Shown here piece by piece: positions 28,407 to 35,890 of a stretch of 64,000 bases of DNA. Location of the stretch: contig NZ_CP080519.1 of assembly GCF_019468465.1 (NCBI RefSeq), positions 9,727,001 to 9,791,000 of the forward strand, written 5' to 3'. The notes beneath the pieces were generated by a model. The model was given only the letters and a program-made list of their open reading frames with translations, did not search any database and had not been told where the DNA came from. Source of the DNA: Amycolatopsis sp. DSM 110486. Its GTDB lineage: Bacteria; Actinomycetota; Actinomycetes; Mycobacteriales; Pseudonocardiaceae. Made by a program: the position numbers and the translations under genes. How positions within the stretch are numbered: position 1 is the first letter of the stretch; each line of letters opens with the position of its first letter.

Positions 28407-28421
28407 GTCCGCCTGACGGAC
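28407..28421. promoter_or_regulatory. GTCCG-N5-CGGAC box 3 (CoA transferase promoter)
   Basis: Inverted repeat with centre CCTGA, 17 bases before the CoA transferase start and close to its ribosome site, a position suited to repression. A further CGGAC half-site lies just upstream. Confidence 0.6.
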
Positions 28422-28438
28422 GCGAAGAGAGGCGAAGT

Positions 28439-29617
28439 ATGGAAGACTCCCCGGCGGGAGCGGGCACCGGACCGCTGTCGGGGCTGCTGGTGGCGGACTT
28501 CTCCCGGGTGCTGGCCGGCCCGTACGCCACGATGCTGCTCGCCGACCTCGGCGCCGAAGTCGTGAAGGTCGAGGGCCCACAGGGCGACGAGACCCGCACC
28601 TGGATGCCGCCGGTGCGCGGCGAGACCTCCACCTACTACCTCGGCGTGAACCGCGGCAAGCGCTCCATCGCCCTCGACCTGCGAGACGAGGCCGACGCGG
28701 CGCTCGGGCGCGAGCTCGCCGCCCGGGCCGACGTGCTCATCGAGAACTTCAAGCCCGGCGGCCTCGCCAAGTACGGCCTCGACTACGAAACCGTCCGCGC
28801 CCTCAACCCCGGCCTCGTCTACGCGTCGATCACCGGCTTCGGCTCCGGCGCGGGCAGCCACGTGCCCGGTTACGACCTGATGGTGCAGGCGATCTCCGGC
28901 CTGATGAGCCTCACCGGCGACCCCGCCGGGCCGCCGTACCGCGCCGGCATCTCCGTGTTCGATGTGATGGCCGGCAACCACGCCGTGATCGGCATCCTCG
29001 CCGCGCTGCGCCACCGCGACGCGACCGGCGCCGGCCAGCTCGTGGAGGTCAACCTGCTGTCCTCGGCGCTCACCGGGCTGGTGAACCACAGCTCCGCCTA
29101 CGTCGCGGGGGGCGTGGTCCCCTACCGGATGGGCAACGCGCACCCCAGCGTGTTCCCGTACGAGCCGCTGCCGACCGCCGACGACGACATCATCGTCGCC
29201 GCGGCCAACGACGGCCAGTTCCGCAAGCTGTGCGACGTGCTCGCCATCCCGGAGATCGCCGAAGACCCGCGCTTCACGCACAACGCCGACCGCACGCGCA
29301 ACCGCGAGGAGCTGCGCCCGATCCTCGTCGAGCGCCTGTCCACCCGCGGCGCCGTCGACTGGTTCGAGGCCCTCACAGCCGTGGGCGTGCCGTGCGGCCC
29401 GATCTCCACGATCGACGGCGGCTTCGCGATGGCCGAGCGGTTCGGGCTCGATCCCGTGGTCGAAGTCGGCGAAGGCGACCGCGCGGTGCCCACGACGCGC
29501 CACCCGCTGCGGCTCTCGGCGACCCCGGCGTCCTACCGGCTGCCGCCGCCGGAGCTCGACGAGCACGGTGCCGAGCTGCGCGCCTGGCTCCGTACCCCGC
29601 GAGAGGAATCCGAGTGA
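28439..29617 (+). CDS. CaiB/BaiF (family III) CoA transferase
   Basis: 392-residue family III acyl-CoA transferase, which moves CoA between carboxylic acids through a mixed anhydride on an Asp. Seen: LLVADFSRVLAGPYATMLLA, the ADLGAEVVKVEGPQGD nucleotide loop, SIALDLRDEAD, and YDLMVQAISGLMSLTGDP with the candidate catalytic Asp near residue 145. ATG at 28439 has GAGAGG seven bases upstream. The stop overlaps the next gene (GTGA). Probably activates an organic acid as its CoA ester for the lyase encoded next. Confidence 0.9.
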   Translation: MEDSPAGAGTGPLSGLLVADFSRVLAGPYATMLLADLGAEVVKVEGPQGDETRTWMPPVRGETSTYYLGVNRGKRSIALDLRDEADAALGRELAARADVLIENFKPGGLAKYGLDYETVRALNPGLVYASITGFGSGAGSHVPGYDLMVQAISGLMSLTGDPAGPPYRAGISVFDVMAGNHAVIGILAALRHRDATGAGQLVEVNLLSSALTGLVNHSSAYVAGGVVPYRMGNAHPSVFPYEPLPTADDDIIVAAANDGQFRKLCDVLAIPEIAEDPRFTHNADRTRNREELRPILVERLSTRGAVDWFEALTAVGVPCGPISTIDGGFAMAERFGLDPVVEVGEGDRAVPTTRHPLRLSATPASYRLPPPELDEHGAELRAWLRTPREESE

Positions 29618-30414
29618 GCGAACCGCCCGTGTACGAGACGGCGCTCGGAGCGTCGTCGCTCGACAAGATCACCCTGCTCGGCCAGGACCTGGCCCACGAC
29701 GTGATGGGCAAGGTCGGCTTCGGCGAGCTGGCCTTCTGGCTCGCGACGCAGCGCCGGCCGACGCCGGGCGAGACCCGCGTGTTCGAGGCCGTGCTCGCGG
29801 CGCTGGCCGACCACGGCTTCACCCCGACCGCGATCGTCACGCGGCTGACCTACCTGTCCGCGCCCGACTCGATCCAGGGCGCGCTCGCCGCCGGCCTGCT
29901 CGGCGGTGGCTCGCGCTTCCTCGGCGTCACCGAGGACTGCGGCCGCTTCCTGCACGAGGTGCTCGCCTCGGCCGGCGACCTCCCCACCGACGACGCCGGC
30001 TGGGACACACTCGCCCTCGAAACCGTTCGCACGAAACGGGAAGCCCGCGAGTTCGTCCCCGGGCTCGGGCATCACGTGCACAAGCAGGGCGACCCGCGCA
30101 CGCCGCGCCTGCTGGAGATCGCCGCCGAGGAAGGGCTCGTCGGCCCGCACCTGGCGCTGTTCACCGCGATCGGCCGCGTGCACCCGCAGGTGCTCGGCAA
30201 AACGCTGCCGCTCAACGGCGCGGGCGTCTGCGGCGCGGCGCTGGCCGACCTCGGGCTGCCGCTGGAACTGCTGCGCGGGTTTGCCCTGCTGGCCCGCACG
30301 GCCGGGCTCATCGGGCAGCTCGCCGAGGAACTGCGCCACCCCGTGGGCAACGACATCTTTCTCGCGGTAGACCTGAACAACCGGCCCGTGGAGCCGGACC
30401 CGTACACGCCCTGA
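29614..30414 (+). CDS. citryl-CoA lyase / citrate synthase-fold protein
   Basis: 266 residues, shorter than citrate synthase (about 370-430) and like the short citrate-synthase-fold lyases. Seen: GKVGFGELAFWLATQRRPTP, HHVHKQGDPRTPRLLEIA near the active-site histidine region, LPLNGAGVCGAALADLG and the closing HPVGNDIFLAVD. Such proteins cleave citryl-CoA-type thioesters, or run the reverse condensation. The GTG start at 29614 overlaps the CoA transferase stop by four bases, so transferase and lyase are likely sequential enzymes. The exact acyl-CoA is unknown. Confidence 0.8.
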   Translation: MSEPPVYETALGASSLDKITLLGQDLAHDVMGKVGFGELAFWLATQRRPTPGETRVFEAVLAALADHGFTPTAIVTRLTYLSAPDSIQGALAAGLLGGGSRFLGVTEDCGRFLHEVLASAGDLPTDDAGWDTLALETVRTKREAREFVPGLGHHVHKQGDPRTPRLLEIAAEEGLVGPHLALFTAIGRVHPQVLGKTLPLNGAGVCGAALADLGLPLELLRGFALLARTAGLIGQLAEELRHPVGNDIFLAVDLNNRPVEPDPYTP

Positions 30415-30446
30415 CCCCACGGAATCCGGTCGAGAAGAGGACGTCA

Positions 30447-31310
30447 ATGGAGCTCGTCACCGAGGACAACATCACGGAGCTGGCCGCGCAGCGGTGGGGC
30501 ACCGCGCACGACCCGCGCACGAAGGAGCTGATGACCGCGCTCGTACGTCACCTGCACGACTTCGCGCGCGAAGTGCGGCTCACCGAGCCGGAGTGGATGG
30601 CCGCGATCCAGTGGCTCACCAGGACGGGCCAGATCAGCGACGAGAAGCGCGAGGAGTTCATCCTCGCCTCCGACGTGCTCGGCCTGAGCATGCTCGTCGT
30701 GCAGATGAACCACGCCTTCGAGAAGGAAGCCACGCCGGCCACGGTGCTCGGCCCGTTCCACATCGACGGCTCCCCCGAGCTCGACTTCGGCGGCGACATG
30801 TCCGACGGCGTCGAGGGCACCCCGCTCTACGTCAGCGGCGCCGTCCGTTCCCTCGATGGCTCTCCCGTCGCCGGCGCGCTGCTCGACGTGTGGCAGGCGG
30901 ACGCCGACGGCTCGTACGAGTCGCAGCTGCCGGAGATCGACGAAGCCCGGTTGCGCGCGAAGTACACCGCTCGCGCCGACGGCACCTACTGCGTGCGCAC
31001 GATCGCCCCGAAGGGGTACTCGATCCCGATGGACGGTCCCGTCGGCGACCTGATCTCGCGCACCGACATCAGCCACTTCCGCCCCGCCCACGTGCACTTC
31101 CTCGTGAACGCCGCCGGGCACGAGCCGCTGATCACGCACCTGTTCCAGGAAGGCGCCGAGTACCTCGACAGCGACGTCGTGTTCGGCACCAAACAGGAGC
31201 TCGTGGTCACCTTCGAGCCCCGCGAGCCGGGCCCGACACCCGACGGCGGCGAGTCGGCCGTGCCGTGGGTCGAGGCGCGCTACGACTTCGTACTTCAGCC
31301 CGTCGGCTGA
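30447..31310 (+). CDS. intradiol ring-cleavage dioxygenase (hydroxyquinol 1,2-dioxygenase-like)
   Basis: 287-residue non-haem Fe(III) dioxygenase that opens a catechol or hydroxyquinol ring between the hydroxyls, giving a muconate or maleylacetate. The four iron ligands are visible as Tyr157 (DGSYES), Tyr191 (KGYSIP), and His215 and His217 (RPAHVHF). The N-terminal helical dimerisation domain (residues 1-100) and VLGPFHI are typical of the hydroxyquinol/chlorocatechol branch. ATG at 30447 has GAAGAGG upstream. It closes the IclR-linked operon and is followed by a strong terminator. The substrate (hydroxyquinol versus catechol) is not certain. Confidence 0.9.
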   Translation: MELVTEDNITELAAQRWGTAHDPRTKELMTALVRHLHDFAREVRLTEPEWMAAIQWLTRTGQISDEKREEFILASDVLGLSMLVVQMNHAFEKEATPATVLGPFHIDGSPELDFGGDMSDGVEGTPLYVSGAVRSLDGSPVAGALLDVWQADADGSYESQLPEIDEARLRAKYTARADGTYCVRTIAPKGYSIPMDGPVGDLISRTDISHFRPAHVHFLVNAAGHEPLITHLFQEGAEYLDSDVVFGTKQELVVTFEPREPGPTPDGGESAVPWVEARYDFVLQPVG

Positions 31311-31351
31311 TCCCGAGAATCCCGAGAATCCCGGCAGCAGAGACAGCAAAA

Positions 31352-31382
31352 GGCCCCCAGCGCTCACGAGTCGCTGGGGGCC
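31352..31382 (+). terminator. strong hairpin after the dioxygenase gene
   Basis: Perfect eleven-base arms (31352-31362 and 31372-31382) with a nine-base loop, preceded by AAAA and followed by TTCTT. It lies between the convergent dioxygenase and DUF397 genes, so it can serve both strands. Confidence 0.85.
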
Positions 31383-31393
31383 TTCTTGCGCGG

Positions 31394-31570
31394 TCAGCGC
31401 CCGAGCTGCTCCAGCAAGGCCGGCCACGCGGCGGCGCGAACGTCGAGTTCGCCGCCCTGGCGGTCCTTGGTGTCCCGGATGCCGACCGACTCGATGCCCA
31501 CGGCGACCTCGACGCATTGCCCTTCACTGCTCGAATACGACGAGGTGCGCCACAGCCGGGTCTCGTTCAC
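31394..31570 (-). CDS. DUF397 domain protein (58 residues)
   Basis: Short DUF397 protein: TRLWRTSSYSSSEGQCVEVA, then GIESVGIRDTKD and a tail in which Leu/Ala replace the usual second motif. DUF397 proteins are partners of the XRE/DUF5753 regulators, encoded directly upstream, and such pairs are widespread in filamentous actinomycetes, where they influence development and antibiotic production. The GTG start at 31570 lies three bases after the regulator stop, so the two are coexpressed. The gene is well supported by its family sequence despite its size. Confidence 0.85.
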   Translation of the reverse strand: MNETRLWRTSSYSSSEGQCVEVAVGIESVGIRDTKDRQGGELDVRAAAWPALLEQLGR

Positions 31571-31573
31571 GTT

Positions 31574-32422
31574 CTACCCGCCTTGGTGCTCGGTTCGAAT
31601 GGTCGCCATCAGGCTAGTCGAATCCTCGAAGCTCAACGCTGTCGCCTGGAGCGCCTCCCAGGCCGACTCATACCGGTCCACGTCGCGAGTCTCCTCCAGG
31701 TACGAGCCACCGGCGAGGGTGTCGAGGTAGACATACGTGGCCCGATCGGCAAGATCGAGCAGCGTGAAGGGAGTTCCCATCGCCGGATGGCCGCTCATGT
31801 CCGTCGGGAGCACCTGCACACGGATGCCCGGCGAGTTGGCCGCCGAGATCAGCGCGGCCACTTGGTCCGCCATCACGCCGCGACCGCCGACGGGGCGCCG
31901 CAGCGCCATCTCGTCGAGGATCACCCACATCCGCAGGTCTCGGGATCGGGCACTCTCCTGGAGTTCGGTTCGGACCTTGAGCCGCTGCTGGATTGTCTCC
32001 TCGCTGGCATCCGGCAGACCGAGGCGCAGAACCGCCTCGGTGTACCCGCTGGTCTGGAGCGCGCCCGGCACGATGCCTTCCTCGAACTCGCGAATGCGAA
32101 CTGCATCGGCCTGCATTTCGATGTAGTCCGTCAGCCGGCCGAGCGCATCATCGGAGTACGCCGCCCACCACCCGCGCTGCTTGGAGCTTCGCGCGAGCTG
32201 CACGAGCGCATCCGTTGTCTGCTGGTCCGCCCCGTAGACCTGGGCGAGCCGGAAGGTGTCGTCGCCGTTGACCATGTGCCGCAGCGTTTCGATCCGGCTG
32301 AGCTTGGCTTCGGAGAACCCCGCGGCCTCGGCAGCGTCCACAATGGTCAGCCCCGCTTCGGTGCGCAGCCGGCGAAGCGCCGACACCAGGCGCCGACGGC
32401 GAAGGGAAGGCGGGTTGGACAC
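31574..32422 (-). CDS. XRE-type helix-turn-helix regulator with DUF5753 domain
   Basis: 282 residues. N-terminal XRE helix-turn-helix (about 8-65; RTEAGLTIVDAAEAAGFSEA, KLSRIETLRH), then the DUF5753 effector domain with REFEEGIVPGALQTSGYTEA, RPVGGRGVMADQ and the YLEETRDVDRYESAWEAL C-terminus. GTG at 32422 is preferred over ATG at 32428 because GGAG lies seven bases upstream of the GTG and only one base from the ATG. Paired with DUF397. The long palindrome immediately upstream is a likely autoregulatory site. Confidence 0.88.
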   Translation of the reverse strand: MSNPPSLRRRRLVSALRRLRTEAGLTIVDAAEAAGFSEAKLSRIETLRHMVNGDDTFRLAQVYGADQQTTDALVQLARSSKQRGWWAAYSDDALGRLTDYIEMQADAVRIREFEEGIVPGALQTSGYTEAVLRLGLPDASEETIQQRLKVRTELQESARSRDLRMWVILDEMALRRPVGGRGVMADQVAALISAANSPGIRVQVLPTDMSGHPAMGTPFTLLDLADRATYVYLDTLAGGSYLEETRDVDRYESAWEALQATALSFEDSTSLMATIRTEHQGG

Positions 32423-32440
32423 GATCATGCTCCTTTCGAG

Positions 32441-32475
32441 TGAGGCGAGAGTGTAAATATTGCACTCTCGCCTCA
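32441..32475. promoter_or_regulatory. 35-base palindrome between two regulator operons
   Basis: Perfect thirteen-base arms (32441-32453, 32463-32475) flank an AT-rich nine-base centre (TAAATATTG), 19 bases upstream of the XRE start and 55 bases before the divergent small gene. The AT-rich core could contain a -10 element. This is a strong candidate binding site for the XRE protein or the double-HTH protein encoded on the other side. Confidence 0.7.
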
Positions 32476-32529
32476 TCTACTTCAAAGTGTAGCCCCGTGC
32501 ACACGTGACGTGTTCGGGGAGGGTGAGCG

Positions 32530-32808
32530 ATGACAATAGCGGCAGATGATGTGACCGGCGAGCTGTCACCGGCGATGATCGAGCGTGGCCTGTTCGCCGT
32601 GCATTTCTGGGCGGGAGACACGCGTAACCACCGGTACCTGCGCGCTCAGCTGGAAGACGAGGAACGGGACACCTTCAGCCCCGGCTGCACGCAGAACGGC
32701 TTCGTCATTCCCGCGCGGTGGGCGTTCCGCTCGGAACTGTCGCAGGAACTCGGCGACGACCGTGACAGGGCACGCGACTGCCGCACCTGCTTCCGGCGGC
32801 CGCGATGA
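32530..32808 (+). CDS. small protein encoded with a double-HTH regulator (92 residues)
   Basis: Unrecognised. Seen: FAVHFWAGDTRNHRYLRAQL, an acidic stretch, CTQNGFVIPARWAFRSEL, and a Cys-x2-Cys pair near the C-terminus (DCRTCFRR). ATG at 32530 has a strong GGAGG site upstream. The stop overlaps the next start (ATGA), so it is translated together with the double-HTH protein and may be its partner, in the way DUF397 partners the XRE protein across the palindrome. Confidence 0.65.
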   Translation: MTIAADDVTGELSPAMIERGLFAVHFWAGDTRNHRYLRAQLEDEERDTFSPGCTQNGFVIPARWAFRSELSQELGDDRDRARDCRTCFRRPR

Positions 32809-33431
32809 CCGCACTGGTCCAGCGGTCGGCGCTCGCGCAACTCGACATCGTCGCCGCGCGGCTCGAAGAGATCCGCGTCGCCGAGGGCCTCACCCTGCGG
32901 GAAGCGGGGCGGATCCTCGGCATGCTCGCCGGCAACATCCACTCGCTGCGCACCCGGGCCCGCACCAGCCAGACCCTGCCTACCCTCGACGCCTACGCCC
33001 GCCACCTCGGCTACCGCCTGCACGTCGTCCTCGTCGAAGACGACCCGGGACAACGCCGCCCGCCCTGGCGCGAGCGCATGCCCCACGGCGACAACGCCGG
33101 CGACGCCCAGGCGATGTCCGAACTGTGGCAGCTCCTGCAACACCTGCAGACGCTGCGCCAGAAGGCCGGCCTGACCCGCGACGAGGTCGCCGAAACCCTC
33201 GGCATCAGCCCACTCACCTTGTGGCGCCTGGAAAACAACCCCGGCGCAGCCGATGCGGCCTTCACCAACGTGCTGCTCTACGCCCGCTTCTACGGCTACA
33301 CCGTCCAACTCCTCCTCGCCGAGCCGCTGGAGGTGACGGCGATAGGCAAATGGATGCGCGACGACGGCTCAGTGATCTACGACGGCAACCCCGAAACCGG
33401 CGACGACGAAGACCACCCCGACGACGAATGA
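32805..33431 (+). CDS. protein with two helix-turn-helix domains (208 residues)
   Basis: Two XRE-like helix-turn-helix units in one chain: residues about 15-75 (LTLREAGRILGMLAGNIHSL, LPTLDAYARHLGY) and about 110-170 (LTRDEVAETLGISPLTLWRL). A Pro/Arg-rich linker joins them, and the end is strongly acidic (ETGDDEDHPDDE). Both units are degenerate in the turn. A tandem arrangement would suit binding of two half-sites or a DNA loop at the adjacent palindrome. Overlaps the preceding gene by four bases. Function otherwise unknown. Confidence 0.72.
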   Translation: MTALVQRSALAQLDIVAARLEEIRVAEGLTLREAGRILGMLAGNIHSLRTRARTSQTLPTLDAYARHLGYRLHVVLVEDDPGQRRPPWRERMPHGDNAGDAQAMSELWQLLQHLQTLRQKAGLTRDEVAETLGISPLTLWRLENNPGAADAAFTNVLLYARFYGYTVQLLLAEPLEVTAIGKWMRDDGSVIYDGNPETGDDEDHPDDE

Positions 33432-33507
33432 TCTCCCGGCTGCCGCGTGCTGACCCCGACCAGGTGCGGCGGCCGGGTTCCCACTCCCGCCTCGGGCGGG
33501 CTGAGCC

Positions 33508-33541
33508 GAAGCCTCCAGGGACTCACGAGCCTGGGGGCTTC
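33508..33541 (+). terminator. hairpin after the double-HTH gene
   Basis: Twelve-base arms (33508-33519, 33530-33541) with one mismatch and a ten-base loop, downstream of the double-HTH stop. No clear U tract. Confidence 0.65.
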
Positions 33542-33555
33542 GTGCTGCGGCCTGT

Positions 33556-33595
33556 CTGCCGCTGGTTTGCCTGCCGCTGGTTTGCCTGCCGCTGG
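33556..33595. repeat. 15-base direct repeat, 2.7 copies
   Basis: Two exact copies of CTGCCGCTGGTTTGC followed by a partial third (CTGCCGCTGG). It is intergenic, about 75 bases before the aldehyde dehydrogenase start. Confidence 0.75.
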
Positions 33596-33671
33596 GGCCG
33601 GGAAGACCTAGGCTCGTGTTGGGGACGGCCCGCGCGGCCGCACCGCGACGAGGAGAAGGGACGGCTCCGCC

Positions 33672-35048
33672 ATGGCGATCGCCACCATCAACCCCGCGAC
33701 CGGGGAGACGGTCAAGACGTTCACCGAGCTGACCGAGGCCGAGGTCCGGGACAGGATCGGGATCGCGCACGAACAGTGGCAGACCTACCGGCGCACCACG
33801 TTCGCCGAGCGCGCCGCGCTGCTGCACGCCACCGCCGACCTTCTCGAAAAAGAAGCCGACGACGTCGCGCGGATGATGACGACCGAGATGGGCAAGACCC
33901 TCGCCTCGGCCCGCGCGGAGGCGCTGAAGTCCGCCAAGGGCATGCGGTACTACGCCGACCACGCCGAAGAATTCCTCGCCGACGAGCCGCTGCCGGACCC
34001 GTCGGTGGTCGGCGCGTCGCGCGCACTGGGCCGCTACCAGCCGCTCGGGGTGGTGCTGGCCGTGATGCCGTGGAACTTCCCGCTGTGGCAGGTGATGCGC
34101 TTCGCCGCGCCCGCGCTGATGGCGGGCAACGTCGGGCTGCTCAAGCACGCGTCCAACGTGCCGCAGTGTGCCCTGTACCTCGAGGACGTGTTCCGCCGCG
34201 GCGGATTCGGCGAAGGCTGCTTCCAGACGCTGCTGGTCTCCGCGCACCAGGTCGAGCCGATCCTGCGTGACGCGCGCGTCGCCGCCGCCACGCTCACCGG
34301 CAGCGAGCCGGCCGGGCGCTCGGTCGCCGCGATCTGCGGTGACGAGGTGAAGCACACCGTGCTGGAACTGGGCGGCAGCGACCCGTTCGTGGTGATGCCC
34401 TCGGCCGACCTCGACCGCGCGGCCGAGACCGCGGTGACGGCGCGCACGCAGAACAACGGCCAGTCGTGCATCGCGGCGAAGCGCTTCATCGTGCACACCG
34501 ACGTCTACGACGAGTTCGCCAGGAAGTTCGTGGAGCGGATGCGGGCGCTGACCGTCGGCGACCCGTTCGACGACGACACGAAGGTCGGGCCGCTGGCCAC
34601 GGAACAGGGCCGCGCCGACGTCGAGGAACTGGTGGACGAGACCGTTTCCGCGGGCGCCACCGTGCTGTGCGGCGGGAAACGGCCGGAAGGCCCGGGCTGG
34701 TTCTACCCTCCGACGGTGATCACCGACATCACGCGCGAGATGCGCATCTTCACCGAAGAGGTGTTCGGCCCGGTCGCCTCGCTCTACCGCGTGGCGGACC
34801 TCGACGAGGCGCTGGAGATCGCGAACGCGACGCCGTTCGGCCTCGGGTCCAACGCGTGGACCGAGGACGCCGGCGAGATCGAGCGGTTCATCGACGACCT
34901 CGACGCCGGGCAGGTGTTCATCAACGGCATGACGGTGTCCTACCCGGAGCTGCCGTTCGGCGGCGTGAAGCGCTCGGGTTACGGCCGCGAGCTGTCGTCG
35001 CACGGAATCCGGGAGTTCTGCAACCTCAAGACGGTCTGGGTCGGCTGA
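33672..35048 (+). CDS. NAD(P)-dependent succinate-semialdehyde-type aldehyde dehydrogenase
   Basis: 458 residues, typical for the SSADH branch of the aldehyde dehydrogenases. Catalytic Glu232 lies in LELGGSDPF and the nucleophile Cys266 in [22 protein letters not shown] and [12 protein letters not shown] are also present, with the branch ending [20 protein letters not shown]. It oxidises a semialdehyde (often succinate semialdehyde) to the acid. GGAGAAGGGA lies about a dozen bases before ATG 33672. It stands alone, facing the acyl-CoA operon end to end. Confidence 0.9.
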   Translation: MAIATINPATGETVKTFTELTEAEVRDRIGIAHEQWQTYRRTTFAERAALLHATADLLEKEADDVARMMTTEMGKTLASARAEALKSAKGMRYYADHAEEFLADEPLPDPSVVGASRALGRYQPLGVVLAVMPWNFPLWQVMRFAAPALMAGNVGLLKHASNVPQCALYLEDVFRRGGFGEGCFQTLLVSAHQVEPILRDARVAAATLTGSEPAGRSVAAICGDEVKHTVLELGGSDPFVVMPSADLDRAAETAVTARTQNNGQSCIAAKRFIVHTDVYDEFARKFVERMRALTVGDPFDDDTKVGPLATEQGRADVEELVDETVSAGATVLCGGKRPEGPGWFYPPTVITDITREMRIFTEEVFGPVASLYRVADLDEALEIANATPFGLGSNAWTEDAGEIERFIDDLDAGQVFINGMTVSYPELPFGGVKRSGYGRELSSHGIREFCNLKTVWVG

Positions 35049-35066
35049 CGCTCGGGGGCCCGGGCG

Positions 35067-35846
35067 TCAGAGCACGCCCGGGTACGCCCCGCCGTCGATG
35101 AGCAGGCTCTGGCCGGTGACGAACCCCGCCTGCGCCGAGCAAAGGTAAGCGCACGCCGCGCCGAACTCCGCGGGCTCGCCGAACCGGCCGGCGGGGATCG
35201 CCGCGCGTTGCCGGTCCGCAACGGCTTCCGGCGTCACTCCCGCGTTCGCAGCCGCCGTTTCCTGACCCGAACGCAGGCGGCGGGTGTCGAACGAGCCGGG
35301 CAGCAGGAAGTTGATCGTCACGTTGGCGTGCGCGACGGACCGGGCGACGCCGGCGAGGAACCCGGTGAGGCCGGCCCGCGCGCCGCTGGAGAGGTCGAGT
35401 CCGGCGAGCGGCATCTTGACCGAGCCGGACGTGATGTTCACGATCCGGCCGAACCGGCGTTCCACCATGCCGTCGACGACCAGCTGCACCAGCCGGATCG
35501 GCGTGGCCATGTTGGCGCGCACGCCGGCGAACAGCGCGTCTTCGTCAACCTCGCGGAAGTCGCGGAACGGCGGACCGGCGTTGTTGTTCACGAGGATGTC
35601 GACCGGTCCCGCGGCCGAGAGCAGCGCGTCCTGCACGGCGTGGTCGCCGAGGTCGCCCGCCACGGGCACCACGGTCGCGCCCGTTTCCGCCGCGAGCTCC
35701 GCGGCCGCGGCGCGCGTCGAGTCCTCCGAGCGCCCGTTGACGACGACGGTGCAGCCCGCCCGGGCGAGCTCCACCGCGCAGGCCCGCCCGAGGCCCTGGG
35801 TCGACGCACACACCACGGCCGTGCGGCCGGCGACTCCGAGATCCAC
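35067..35846 (-). CDS. SDR-fold oxidoreductase lacking the YxxxK motif
   Basis: 259-residue Rossmann-fold protein of the short-chain dehydrogenase superfamily. The nucleotide loop is CASTQGLGRA instead of TGxxxGIG, and the second motif is VNNNAGPP. At the catalytic site NITSGS keeps the serine, but the position of YxxxK reads LSSGARAG, so Tyr and Lys are both missing. A subgroup of actinobacterial SDRs has this change; such proteins may use another mechanism or be non-catalytic. GTG at 35846 has GGGAG nearby. It is the last gene of the acyl-CoA operon, 45 bases after carboxylase alpha. Confidence 0.85.
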   Translation of the reverse strand: MDLGVAGRTAVVCASTQGLGRACAVELARAGCTVVVNGRSEDSTRAAAAELAAETGATVVPVAGDLGDHAVQDALLSAAGPVDILVNNNAGPPFRDFREVDEDALFAGVRANMATPIRLVQLVVDGMVERRFGRIVNITSGSVKMPLAGLDLSSGARAGLTGFLAGVARSVAHANVTINFLLPGSFDTRRLRSGQETAAANAGVTPEAVADRQRAAIPAGRFGEPAEFGAACAYLCSAQAGFVTGQSLLIDGGAYPGVL

Positions 35847-35890
35847 GAGCGTGCTCCCCTGTCGTACCAACGGAAACTCCCCGGTGGACC

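Noticed and set aside
30072..30407. Minus-strand frames within the citryl-CoA-lyase-like gene
   Set aside because: Low-complexity Ser/Arg-rich shadows without a ribosome site.
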